A stretch of 64,000 bases of DNA from QYQD01 sp040754095 (GTDB lineage Bacteria; Desulfobacterota; QYQD01): positions 4,026 through 68,025 of the forward strand of contig JBFMFO010000015.1 of NCBI GenBank assembly GCA_040754095.1, given 5' to 3'. Shown here piece by piece: positions 40,135 to 48,707 of the stretch; position 1 is the stretch's first letter; each line of letters starts with the position of its first letter. The translations under genes were made by a program, and so were the position numbers. Under the pieces are notes generated by a model. It was given only the letters and a program-made list of their open reading frames with translations, was not told the DNA's origin and searched no databases.

Positions 40135-40758
40135 TTATGGGAAAATGACCTTATCGGCCTTGGCCATGGTTTCCAGGATGGAAAATATGTTGGAAATAGT
40201 GCCGACAGCCAGTTTTTCTTTCAGGTGATAATAATCCAGACAGGTGCCGCAGACCAAAATCTCCATGCCGTTTGCAGCTAAGTCTTCTAATGCCGGGAGG
40301 ACCTCTGAATCCTCTATGGTCAGGTACACACCGCGATTGTAGAAGATCAGTTTGTCTGGTTTTACATCCACGCTGGGCAGGGTTTTAAGCAGGGCCTGAA
40401 CGAGTATCTTGCCCAGGGCAGCTTCCCCGATGCCCATCTGATCCGATTTAAAGACAAGGACGGTCTCCTTTTTCGAGCGCATCTTCTGTCGGCCCGGCTG
40501 ACAGGTCAAAAATTCAGGAGGCGTTGTACCGGTTGCCTTGCCCTCTTCCTTTTTTTTGATGGCAAGATAGAAAACCCCCTCCTTTTCTTCAACAGAGACA
40601 TCGCATCCCCGGCTCTCCGCAAAGCGGGTAACATTCCCTTTGGCGGCTTCGTTATCGACTATGACTATGATTGAGCCTGTGGATATCTCTTCCAGGGCCT
40701 GCTTGGTGCGAAGAACCGGCTGAGGACAGGCCAGCCCACGACAGTCAATGGGTTGCAC
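40135..40758 (-). CDS. yedF: YedF, selenium-metabolism sulfurtransferase-like protein
   Basis: 207 residues. The N-terminal 75 form a TusA/SirA domain with the motif RGLACPQPV (CPxP) near residue 10. The second half is a DsrE-like domain (VLVFKSDQMG, then VCGTCLDYYHL with two cysteines). This two-part build is TIGR03527, described as a selenium metabolism protein linked to SelD-positive genomes. It is first in a likely operon with the desulfurase-like and DUF3343 genes. selD itself is not in the window. Confidence 0.9.
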   Translation of the reverse strand: MQPIDCRGLACPQPVLRTKQALEEISTGSIIVIVDNEAAKGNVTRFAESRGCDVSVEEKEGVFYLAIKKKEEGKATGTTPPEFLTCQPGRQKMRSKKETVLVFKSDQMGIGEAALGKILVQALLKTLPSVDVKPDKLIFYNRGVYLTIEDSEVLPALEDLAANGMEILVCGTCLDYYHLKEKLAVGTISNIFSILETMAKADKVIFP

Positions 40759-40804
40759 AAATACCTTCCCTTACTCCCGACCCCTGTCTTCTTGACATTT
40801 GATA

Positions 40805-40833
40805 AATATCTACAAAAACGGTCGCGTAGTCAA
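40805..40833 (-). promoter_or_regulatory. Possible sigma-70 promoter of the yedF operon
   Basis: On the minus strand TTGACT (40833-40828), a 17-base spacer and GATATT (40810-40805; 4 of 6). The distance to the yedF start is about 47 bases. Confidence 0.35.
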
Positions 40834-41198
40834 ATAGAAAATGACGATGCTTTGTCTATTTTTGATGGATTTTATCTATAATGGCTGATGTTATGGGGAC
40901 AGCGTGGTGAAAAATATTTCCACATCTGGATATGTGAAATTTTTTTCTCTAAATCTCGGGGTATCGGATGAAAACTATATGGGAGTTTTTATGGAATATA
41001 ACTATATATTGTATTAACAGATTATATAGCAACTATATCTATAATCTGTTCAGGATATTATTAACTTATCCGTATCACCTTGGTAATGGAAACTTTTTTC
41101 ACACATACCTGCCTCAGCCACATGGCATATATTTACGTATAAGTTAATCATCCGTAATTTCCAGTAGTTATTAAATATGAGACTTTAAAACGAAATTG

Positions 41199-41214
41199 TG
41201 GCACAACTGTTGCA
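41199..41214 (+). promoter_or_regulatory. Sigma-54 promoter
   Basis: TGGCACAACTGTTGCA has GG (-24) and GC (-12) exactly 10 bases apart and matches TGGCAC-N5-TTGCA at every conserved position. It is the only such site found in an intergenic region here and lies just upstream of a broken outer-membrane gene. The upstream DNA (40834-41198) is AT rich and gene free, fitting an activator-binding region, but no binding site was identified. Confidence 0.7.
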
Positions 41215-41226
41215 AATATTAATGAA

Positions 41227-42229
41227 TTGCCATTCACTCACACACGCACCGGTGCGCTTTCGCCCGATATTCTTATTCCTACTTTAAGTCCCCGCTCAAA
41301 CCGCAATATTTCCTGTAGCTGTAGATTAAGATCAGGGTCTGATGTCTTGCCAGAATGGCGATGGATAATTCTATCTGATCTCCTGATAAATTTACGTTGG
41401 GCAGGCAGGTATGGTTAATGAACTCGTAAAAAGTCCAAAATATCACGCAAAGCCGCCAAGGACGCAAAAAGAATAAAATTTGGAACTCATGAAAAAATCT
41501 TTTATTACTGGAGTCTCTTGCAAAATTCTTATGATCGAATTGTCGTCATTCCGGCGAAAGCCGGAATCCAGTGACTCCGAAAAGATAAGGAGACAAACCC
41601 GGCCGAAGCAGGGGCGACTGTCTATTCCGCTGATGACAGCGGCCTTGGAGACATTGAGGGGGGGGTTTTATTATAGGCTGGTCAATGAGCACGGCGCTGT
41701 TCCGGATATCATCCTTAGCCTGGGCGTCAAATCGGACACCGGACGTGATCCCTATGGGCTACAAACTGAGACAGTCGGCGGCCAGTTACGTTACAAAGAG
41801 TTTCCGACAGGCACCGGGCACTGGGGCTATTCCGGAGGCCTGATCTTTGTTAAGACTACCGACCCCGCTATCGTATTTCTGAACCTGACGTACTTTTATA
41901 ACGACTCCAGAGACATCGGGACAGAGAATGGCACATGTTACGGCGAGGTTGATCCCGGGGACAGCTTTGAATATAACATCGGCACCGTAGTCGCCCTGAA
42001 CGAGAAGTTTTCCATGAACTTTACCCTCAACCAGCGCATTACCGGCAAGACTGTGCAGAACGGTTCAGAAATAGCAGATAGTGATCTTAATGCCATCTCT
42101 TTTAACCTGGGTGGCACCTATGCTATTTCTAAACGATTCTCTGTAGATATGACCGCCGGGATTGGGCTGACCTCCGATGCCAACGATGTGACGTTACTGT
42201 TACGAATACCCATTAATTTTGAATTCTAA
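41227..42229 (+). pseudogene. Broken outer-membrane beta-barrel (transporter-type) gene
   Basis: Bases 41661-42229 encode about 190 residues of a beta-barrel (RLVNEHGAVPDIILSLGVKS, LPTGTGHW-like FPTGTGHWGYSGG, final NFEF with terminal Phe for BAM). The frame breaks at a run of eight Gs (41648-41655). The upstream frame, giving VYSADDSGLGDIEGG, would join smoothly if there were seven Gs. Before that, a stop and the GCCGGAATCC repeat (41543-41573) and a TCGTAAAAAGTC end (41418) interrupt the gene. A 60-residue frame at 41227-41418 may be its remote 5' piece. No signal peptide remains. Confidence 0.75.
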
Positions 42230-43353
42230 TGGCCCATGCTTCTTAACCCATCCGCTCCATATACAACATGGGCGTGCAATTGCCCGCAGGCCGCCGAGAT
42301 ATCGGCGCCCTTGCTATGACGGATAATAGTTGTGTAATGGTTTTTAATCAGTATTTGCTGAAAAGCCAGAACTCTTTCGGAGGGCGGAGGCTTGAACTCC
42401 GAACCTGGATAGGCATTAAATGGTATAAGATTGATCTTGGCCCGGACGTTTTTGAGTAACCTGGCCAAAGCCTGTGCCTGCTCCGGCGCATCATTTACCC
42501 CGTATATAAGAAGATATTCAAAGGTTATCATACGCCGCTGCGGCAGGGGAAAACGCCGGCAGGCATCGATCAATACCTCCAGGGGATAAGTCCGGTTGAT
42601 GGGCATGAGGAAGTTGCGGGTCTTATTATCCGGGGCGTGGAGAGAGACAGCCATGTTTACTGTGATATCCTTCCCCAGCCTGTCCATCTGAGGTACAAGC
42701 CCGCACGTGGATACGGTTACCCTCCGACTGGAAAAGCCGCAGCCATCGCTCGCCAAAAGTATCCGCAAGCCCTTAAGAAGATTCTCGTAGTTGGCCAAAG
42801 GCTCGCCCATGCCCATAAAGACCAGATTGGTCAGCCCGCCGGGGGCGGCGTCTTCGTCTCCGCCTGAGGCGGAGGACGTGGACGGCTTCTCCCCGGGGAG
42901 AAGTGTGCTTTGGACCGCTAAAACTTGATTTACAATCTCCGAAGTCTTTAAGTTACGTTTAAAGCCGCCCTTTCCGGTAAGGCAAAACCGGCATCCCATG
43001 GCGCAGCCTGCCTGGGATGACAGGCACAACGTGTAATGCCCCTTTTCCGGTATGAGAACACTCTCAATATGGTTGCCGTCTGAAAGCGCAAAGAGAAATT
43101 TTTGTGTGCCGTCCTGCGATCTTTCGATTTCTTTGGGATGAAGGTGGCTGATGTAAGAAAGCCCTGATAGTTTTTCCCGCAGTTCCCTACTGAGGTTAGT
43201 CATCTGGTCAAAGGACGTTACATTACTGCGCCAGAGCCAGCGGAAGATCTGCCCGGCTCGAAAACGCTCCAGACCGGCAGATAAAACCCAGTCCTCTAAT
43301 TCAGGCAAGGTCATATCACGTAAGTCTATTTTTGTCGCTTCTATACTTGGCAT
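42226..43353 (-). CDS. rlmN: 23S rRNA/tRNA adenine-C2 methyltransferase RlmN
   Basis: 375 residues. A radical-SAM enzyme that methylates A2503 of 23S rRNA and A37 of some tRNAs. The cluster motif is CAMGCRFCLTG near residue 110, GMGEPLANYENLL near 175 is the SAM GGE-type motif, and the catalytic Cys is in DISAACGQL near the end. Residues about 153-168 (PSTSSASGGDEDAAPGG) are an in-frame insert encoded by a GC-rich palindrome (42845-42893) absent from usual RlmN. The frame reaches 43476, but that extension is repeat sequence. MPSIEATKIDL at 43353 fits the family. Confidence 0.93.
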   Translation of the reverse strand: MPSIEATKIDLRDMTLPELEDWVLSAGLERFRAGQIFRWLWRSNVTSFDQMTNLSRELREKLSGLSYISHLHPKEIERSQDGTQKFLFALSDGNHIESVLIPEKGHYTLCLSSQAGCAMGCRFCLTGKGGFKRNLKTSEIVNQVLAVQSTLLPGEKPSTSSASGGDEDAAPGGLTNLVFMGMGEPLANYENLLKGLRILLASDGCGFSSRRVTVSTCGLVPQMDRLGKDITVNMAVSLHAPDNKTRNFLMPINRTYPLEVLIDACRRFPLPQRRMITFEYLLIYGVNDAPEQAQALARLLKNVRAKINLIPFNAYPGSEFKPPPSERVLAFQQILIKNHYTTIIRHSKGADISAACGQLHAHVVYGADGLRSMGH

Positions 43354-43377
43354 CACATCTGTACAAAATAAGATTTT

Positions 43378-43462
43378 TAAAATCTCCCCTGCCCCCTCTT
43401 TTCCAAAGAGGGGGATTAACGGTATTTCCCCCTTTGGAAAAGGGGGATCAAGGGGGATTTGA
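43378..43462. repeat. CCCCCTTT-type hairpin pair before rlmN
   Basis: AAATCTCCCCTGCCCCCTCTTTTCCAAAGAGGG and a following TTTCCCCCTTTGGAAAAGGGGGA unit give two hairpins between the BaiN-type gene and rlmN. The repeat is open in frame with rlmN, so an N-terminally extended product could be predicted wrongly here. Confidence 0.7.
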
Positions 43463-43508
43463 AGGCCGCAGCACATGAATCAGCAAGTTGGACAGCAATG
43501 ACTTGGCA

Positions 43509-44924
43509 TCATTTTTTTGCTGCCGATTCGCCCGCTACCCAGCCGGTGGTGAAGGCCATCTGCAAATTATAACCGCCGGTTCTGGCCTGGAGATCTATAA
43601 TCTCGCCGCAGAAGTAAAGACCCTGTATCTTTTTTGATTCCATGGTAACGGGGCTGATTTCCTTCGTCAATACCCCGCCTGCGGTCACAATGGCCTCTTC
43701 AAGAGGCCGGGCGCCGGTTACGGTAAGCCGCCAATCGCGCAAAAAACCTGCCAACTTACGCCGCTCTTCTATGGTAATCTCTGCGCCTTTTTTCTCTCCC
43801 GGAATAGCAAGCAGATTAGGGACAATGGCCGCCAGCCGCTGGGGAAGCAGCGCTAACAGGATATTCTTAAACTGTCTTTTCCCCTGATTCTGGAATTCCC
43901 TTATCAATCTGGCATCTAGGGTCTTGGCATCCAGGGCCGGTTTCAGGCAGAGGGCAATTTCTATCCGGTCCTTATCCATGTGGTCCACCACCACCCGGCT
44001 CAGGCTCAGGATGATCGGACCCGAGATGCCGAAATGTGTAAAAAGCATTTCTCCGAATTCTTCGCCGATATTTTTCCCACGGACATAGACGGAGGCCCGG
44101 ACATTTTTGAGAGCCAGCCCCTGGAGTTCTTTAACATAAGGCTCTTTTATCAAAAGGGGCACGAGATAAGGTCTAATGGGGGCTATGGTGTGCCCTAACT
44201 CCTGAGCCATCCAAAACCCATCCCCGGTGGAACCGGTTTGGGGATACGAGGCCCCGCCTGTAGCCAGTATGACCCGGTCGGCGGCGAGATAGCCACAGTT
44301 CGTGTCTAATCCGACTACCCTGTTATTCACCACCCCAAAATCCCCCCATCCCCCCTTTAAAATCCCCCTGTATCCCCCTTTTCCAAAGGGGGAATGGAAC
44401 GGTTTCCCTTTTCCAAAGGGGGACTTACTAGATAATCCCCCCTTTACTAAAGGGGGGTGAGGGGGGATTATTCCCATTGTCCTTTGTCCGTCGCAGGCGG
44501 ATGCAGGTTCCACCCGGATATGCTTCACCGCACAGTTTTTAATGATGGACACGCCGTGTTCTTTGGTGAATCGCAATAGGGCGCTGACCACATCAAGGGC
44601 GCGATTAGAGGCCGGAAAGACGCGCTGCCCGCGTTCCACCACCGTCTGAATTCCCCATCTGTCTAGGAAGTTTATAAGATCGCTGTGGAAAAACCGGTTG
44701 AAGGCATTGATCAAAAAGCGGCCATCCGGTGTAAAGTTGGCTACATAGTCGTTGATAGCGCCGATGTTGGTAACATTGCAGCGTCCCTTACCTGTGATGC
44801 CCAGTTTTAGGCCAAGCCGCGGCATTTTTTCCAGCAGGGTTACCCCGGCCCCGCAAGCCGCCGCCCTGCCTGCGGCCATAAGGCCCGAGGCCCCGCCGCC
44901 AATGACTATGACCTTTGTCGGCAC
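43509..44924 (-). CDS. BaiN/HI0933-type flavoprotein with repeat-encoded insertion
   Basis: 471 residues against about 400-420 for the family. FAD site VIVIGGGASGLMAAGRAAA at 5-23, GITGKGRCNVTN near 47, ATGGASYPQTGSTGDG near 222, and the end RTGGYNLQMAFTTGWVAG are typical of HI0933-like proteins (BaiN type). Residues about 137-196 (PLVKGGLSSKSPFGKG and similar) are read from three CCCCCTTT hairpins and a 50-base GC repeat (44337-44515), still in frame. They lie between the FAD-domain halves and may form an exposed loop. The substrate is unknown. Confidence 0.88.
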   Translation of the reverse strand: MPTKVIVIGGGASGLMAAGRAAACGAGVTLLEKMPRLGLKLGITGKGRCNVTNIGAINDYVANFTPDGRFLINAFNRFFHSDLINFLDRWGIQTVVERGQRVFPASNRALDVVSALLRFTKEHGVSIIKNCAVKHIRVEPASACDGQRTMGIIPPHPPLVKGGLSSKSPFGKGKPFHSPFGKGGYRGILKGGWGDFGVVNNRVVGLDTNCGYLAADRVILATGGASYPQTGSTGDGFWMAQELGHTIAPIRPYLVPLLIKEPYVKELQGLALKNVRASVYVRGKNIGEEFGEMLFTHFGISGPIILSLSRVVVDHMDKDRIEIALCLKPALDAKTLDARLIREFQNQGKRQFKNILLALLPQRLAAIVPNLLAIPGEKKGAEITIEERRKLAGFLRDWRLTVTGARPLEEAIVTAGGVLTKEISPVTMESKKIQGLYFCGEIIDLQARTGGYNLQMAFTTGWVAGESAAKK

Positions 44925-44969
44925 GTTATGTCCAACACCTGTTTGGATATTTGAGCTTAGGATTTGAGT

Positions 44970-45005
44970 ATTGTTTCGAATTTCGTGCTTCGAATTTCGG
45001 ATTTA
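44970..45005 (-). repeat. Half copy of the IVS-like element
   Basis: On the minus strand TAAATCCGAAATTCGAAGC...CGAAACAATA is one arm only. Its first three bases (TAA) form the stop codon of the thymidylate synthase gene. The complementary arm is missing or degraded. Confidence 0.65.
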
Positions 45006-45680
45006 CTTCTTCATGGTGCGCAATTTGGCCAGTTCCCAGGCATAGTCATACAGATGGAGACCCTTGCTGCTGGCGATGATTTCTCCGTCTCCTACGCCGA
45101 TCTCCTGGGCCATATACTCCTTGAGCATCTGTATGGCCGCCAAGTTGGCCGGAAAGCCGTTCCACAGGTCCCATGAGCGGAAATAGACCATGAAATGGAG
45201 TTTGCCGTAGCGGATACGCGTGTCAATACCGCGCAAGCAGGGAGGGTCATTGAGGTATATGGTAGAGGGGTCGCCCACGGTCATATAGGCCTGGTTGGTG
45301 CCGTGGCCGTCTTCTTTATACATATGGATGACTTCCTGGATCTGCGGTTCCAGATATTGACCGTATGTGTATTCTTCGTTTGGCCTGCGGGCCGAGGTCA
45401 TGAGGTAAGGGAGATATTCCTCTACATAGCCCGGCGCTACAGGATTAGGGATGCCAAGGGACGGCGGGATGTCCGGGATAAGGGGCCGCACGCCGGGATA
45501 TTTTATGCGCACTACCACAAAGTCAAACTCCAGCCGCTTTTGCCCTTCGTAACTGCCGCGTTCAATGGTATAGGTGTGTCCCTTTTCTATGATGTGATAG
45601 ACACATTGAAACCAGGCATCGGGCAGGTCCCGGGCCTCAATATTTTCCATGTGCAGTCCCTGGTTCATTTTTGCGCTCAT
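45003..45680 (-). CDS. thyA: Thymidylate synthase, archaeal type
   Basis: 225 residues, shorter than ThyA of E. coli (264). It resembles the archaeal-type thymidylate synthases: EYTYGQYLEPQIQEVIHMY, GHGTNQAYMTVGDP, the catalytic Cys in DPPCLRGID (about 147), and FRSWDLWNGFPANLAAI carrying the Asn and Asp that hold dUMP. It should turn dUMP into dTMP with methylene-folate. The start overlaps the TauE stop by 4 bases (ATGA). The stop codon is supplied by an IVS-like arm. Confidence 0.85.
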   Translation of the reverse strand: MSAKMNQGLHMENIEARDLPDAWFQCVYHIIEKGHTYTIERGSYEGQKRLEFDFVVVRIKYPGVRPLIPDIPPSLGIPNPVAPGYVEEYLPYLMTSARRPNEEYTYGQYLEPQIQEVIHMYKEDGHGTNQAYMTVGDPSTIYLNDPPCLRGIDTRIRYGKLHFMVYFRSWDLWNGFPANLAAIQMLKEYMAQEIGVGDGEIIASSKGLHLYDYAWELAKLRTMKK

Positions 45681-46051
45681 TTCTGAAAAAATATCTTTGC
45701 CGCCAGGAGTAGCAGGACGACGGCAAATACCTTCTTAAAGGTGCCTGTAGAAACGTTTTGCAATAGTCTTGCCCCGACCTGGGCGCCTAAAATTCCACCC
45801 AGGCCAAGCAGTGCCCCTACCTTGAAATCCACATGCTGAAATTTACTATGGGCAAATACCGCTGAGAGGGAGATAACCAGTATGGCCGCAAAAGAAGTCC
45901 CCACCGCCTCCTGGGCTGAAAAGCCGATGAAGATCAGGAGCGGGACCATAATAAAACCTCCGCCCAATCCGGTAAAACTGGCCGCCATGCCCACTATTAT
46001 CCCGGCCATTATAAATAAAATAAAGTTGCTGTAGGTGGGGTTGAACGTCAT
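45677..46051 (-). CDS. Half-size TauE/SafE membrane protein
   Basis: 124 residues from the ATG at 46051 (the frame opens at 46126). About four hydrophobic helices, with FTGLGGGFIMVPLLI, the first signature of TauE/SafE (DUF81) sulfite/organosulfonate exporters. Full proteins have two such halves and about 250 residues, so this one may work as a dimer or be half of a split gene. No second half is adjacent. Its end overlaps thyA, an unexpected partner. Confidence 0.82.
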   Translation of the reverse strand: MTFNPTYSNFILFIMAGIIVGMAASFTGLGGGFIMVPLLIFIGFSAQEAVGTSFAAILVISLSAVFAHSKFQHVDFKVGALLGLGGILGAQVGARLLQNVSTGTFKKVFAVVLLLLAAKIFFQK

Positions 46052-46208
46052 GACACCTGGTAATTTAGCCAAAGAGCGCTCATTAGTCAATTGTTTTCCC
46101 TTGATGCCGTAGGGTGTGTGTACCATTTGGGGGATGGGACGCCCCCCTCAAATGGGGGTTGTGGGGATTTTAAGATAAAAATGGTGAAGGGCTGCTTATC
46201 CGGTTCTG

Positions 46209-47372
46209 TCAAAATTTACGCGGCAAGGGTTGAGGCATGAAGGCTATTTGCCCCTGCTCCAGAAAATACTCATCTGTCATACCGGCGATAAAGTCGCGCG
46301 CTACTTCGGCCGGCTTTGTTTCTTCCAGATAGGAAGGACTCATCCCATCTAAAAAATCTTTGAAGATGCCTGATTCTTGATTGTTGTCCAGGATATCATT
46401 CAGATATTTTGCGAAGAGATCGGCATAGAGGCGGTTGATCTTTGCTGCCTGGGTCTTTATGGTTGGATTTCGATATATCCTTTCGATGTTGAAATCTTTC
46501 AGTTCCTTCAGGGTATCGGCCGCTTCCGGACTGAAGGCAACAAAGTCTTTACCTATGCTCGACAGCAGGATATCTTCTACCAGGTTATAGACTATCGAGC
46601 CGTTTGTATCGCCCAATCTTTTTTTACAGCGCTCAGGAATATCTTCACGCCGGATAAGATTGAGGCGGATGGCATCTTCTATGTCTCGTCCTATGTAACT
46701 GATGGTGTCTGCCATGCGCACTACACAGCCTTCCATGGTCATGGGGATAAGTTCCGTCCCGGCGTTTTTTTTCTTAGCCTCCATTTCCTGTTCCAACGTA
46801 GAGAAAGTCTTACCCTTCTGCGGGGCAAGACGGGCGTTGTGCACTTCACCATCATGGCATAATATGCCGTCCAGAACCTGTAAGGACAGGTTCCACCCGC
46901 GGCCTTTACGTTCAATTTTTTCCAGGAAACGCACGCTTTGGATATTGTGCTGGAACGCACCTATACCATGCCTTACACATATTTCAGAGAGATAGCCCTC
47001 CCCGTCATGGCCAAAAGGAGGATGCCCGATGTCATGGCCCAGGGCTATAGCCTCAATAAGGTCCTCGTTCAGCCCCAGATGCCGGCCGATAGTCCTGCCT
47101 ATCTTTGACACCAATTGGACGTGAAGGACTCGGTGCGTAATATGGTCATTTTTGATAAGAGAGAAGACCTGGGTCTTGTCAATATAGCGGGTGTAGGCCT
47201 GGGAGTGCAGGATGCGATCGGCATCGACTGAAAATTCCTGTCTATGGCCATGGAGTAAGCGCTCTTCCGGTTGTCGGCGCACTGCTTCAGCGCTGAGTGT
47301 GGCATAAGATGAGAGGTACTGTCGTTCTCGTTCGTTTAATCTCTCTTTCAACAAAACAAGTTCATTACCCAT
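46209..47372 (-). CDS. dgt: Deoxyguanosine-triphosphate triphosphohydrolase-like protein (HD domain)
   Basis: 387 residues. HD motif ALGHDIGHPPFGHDGE near residue 112 and the first His in NDHITHRVLHV; RILHSQAYTRYIDKTQVF is the family's N-terminal signature. It cleaves dNTPs to deoxynucleosides and triphosphate and so controls dNTP supply. It is encoded 160 bases from the thymidylate-synthase pair and on the same strand, so nucleotide genes cluster here. The 46127-46208 gap holds a short CCCCCTCAAATGGGGG hairpin. Confidence 0.92.
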   Translation of the reverse strand: MGNELVLLKERLNERERQYLSSYATLSAEAVRRQPEERLLHGHRQEFSVDADRILHSQAYTRYIDKTQVFSLIKNDHITHRVLHVQLVSKIGRTIGRHLGLNEDLIEAIALGHDIGHPPFGHDGEGYLSEICVRHGIGAFQHNIQSVRFLEKIERKGRGWNLSLQVLDGILCHDGEVHNARLAPQKGKTFSTLEQEMEAKKKNAGTELIPMTMEGCVVRMADTISYIGRDIEDAIRLNLIRREDIPERCKKRLGDTNGSIVYNLVEDILLSSIGKDFVAFSPEAADTLKELKDFNIERIYRNPTIKTQAAKINRLYADLFAKYLNDILDNNQESGIFKDFLDGMSPSYLEETKPAEVARDFIAGMTDEYFLEQGQIAFMPQPLPRKF

Positions 47373-47457
47373 AGCGACATTAGTATAACCTATAGGCCAA
47401 ATTGAATAAATGTTTTTGTGCTAAGGGCAGTAAGTTACGTGGTATGAGGGTGGATAT

Positions 47458-48468
47458 TTAAATGTTACTTGACTGGGGAGGAGAGAAGATAAAAAATCGC
47501 TTCGCAGCTACAAAGGTCTTCTTGTAGTAAGGCTTTTCCAAGGAAGAAATGGTCACACTCCTATCTCTCCGGGCGGCATGGATCATCTTGCCTTCACCTA
47601 TATAAATTCCGGTATGCCCAATTTGCCCTGACGATGGAGACCGCCTAAAAAACAGGACATCGCCAATCCGGAGCTTTGCCCAGTCAAATTTATTTGTCAC
47701 CAGCATGCCTACTTTTATTTGTTCCCGGCTGGAGCGGGGTAAGTGCACGCCGAATTTAGCAAAAACCTTTTGTACAAATCCGGAACAGTCAATGCCGCTT
47801 AATCCCGATACACCACCCAGCCTGTAAGGAGCGCCCAGCAGTTGCTTTGCCGTTGCCAGCAGCAGGTTGGCAAAACGCTTGCAATAGCCTTCTTCTCTGG
47901 GCTTATCTGTGTGCGAGAGGCCTGTTGGCCCGGGGCCGACCGCCTTTAAAGAAATGGGGTCAACCCGGGAAGACACAGGATTCGGGGAGGATTTTGAACT
48001 GCCGCTGGAGATCAGAGAGTCTGCTATAGAGTTCTTAGCCTCCGTATCTTCCTGAGACTTATTCTGCACGTTATTACCATCAACACGCCGCGGCGTATCT
48101 TCGAGAGGTTTAAGGAGATAATCCCCATTTTCCAGGGGAATGACCTTCATAAGGGGATTGCGATCGGGGACAGAATTTTCTTTTTGAACTACACTGGAGG
48201 CCTTGGCGCCCGAGACATTAGAGACGATATGTTTTTTTAGTCTTTTCCGTGCATGACGGGATTTCGATTTCTTGCTGGAAGTCTTCTTACGAGCCACTAT
48301 CTTTTTGGCTTTAGCCTTAACAATTCGGGGCCGCTCGGTTTTTGCAAGTCCGTCAGATGCAGGGAATACCAGGCAGAGACTAATAACGGAAAGGATCACT
48401 ACAATAACGCGGAAAAATGAGGACTTATCTTTTTTCCCAGATATGCTTTCCTGCCATGGAAAGCTCAT
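47458..48468 (-). CDS. NlpC/P60 cell-wall hydrolase
   Basis: 336 residues. A signal or anchor segment (VIVVILSVISLCLVFPAS) is followed by about 160 residues of Lys/Arg- and Ser-rich low-complexity linker, which may bind the envelope. The NlpC/P60 domain (about 215-330) has the catalytic Cys in GIDCSGFV, His in GHTGIYIG and a later His in MIHAARR. It cuts peptide cross-links in peptidoglycan. GGGGG 5 bases before it favours the ATG at 48468 over the one at 48480. Confidence 0.9.
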   Translation of the reverse strand: MSFPWQESISGKKDKSSFFRVIVVILSVISLCLVFPASDGLAKTERPRIVKAKAKKIVARKKTSSKKSKSRHARKRLKKHIVSNVSGAKASSVVQKENSVPDRNPLMKVIPLENGDYLLKPLEDTPRRVDGNNVQNKSQEDTEAKNSIADSLISSGSSKSSPNPVSSRVDPISLKAVGPGPTGLSHTDKPREEGYCKRFANLLLATAKQLLGAPYRLGGVSGLSGIDCSGFVQKVFAKFGVHLPRSSREQIKVGMLVTNKFDWAKLRIGDVLFFRRSPSSGQIGHTGIYIGEGKMIHAARRDRSVTISSLEKPYYKKTFVAAKRFFIFSPPQSSNI

Positions 48469-48626
48469 TCGTACCCCCATGTTCGACTTTACATTTAGCT
48501 TCTATATATACTTATCGAGCGTTAAAAAGATTACTTTAAGTAATTTGGCAAGTTTTTTTCTAATATCTGATTCACACCGGTTAGTCAAGGGAAATGTGAA
48601 AAACTGTCAGTAATCAGCTAAATTAT

Positions 48627-48655
48627 TTGAAAAGCAAAAGGGACTCTGTTATACT
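48627..48655 (+). promoter_or_regulatory. Sigma-70 promoter of the kdn operon
   Basis: TTGAAA (48627-48632), a 17-base spacer and TATACT (48650-48655) give 5 of 6 in both boxes with ideal spacing. The kdnB start lies 53 bases downstream with GAAGGAG before it. Confidence 0.6.
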
Positions 48656-48707
48656 GGGAGCGCTTTATTATTTATAACTTATTGAAATTACAGTAGAAGG
48701 AGTAGCG

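Noticed and set aside
41227..41418. Independent 63-residue protein
   Set aside because: It has a TTG start only about 13 bases after the sigma-54 -12 box and no ribosome-binding site. It is more likely a remnant of the broken barrel gene.
43354..43476. N-terminal extension of rlmN
   Set aside because: The peptide (DPPFPKGEIPLIPLFGKEG) is the translation of CCCCCTTT repeats, and the family starts at about 43353.
45195..45686. 163-residue plus-strand frame
   Set aside because: It is the complement of the thymidylate synthase gene, with no family resemblance.
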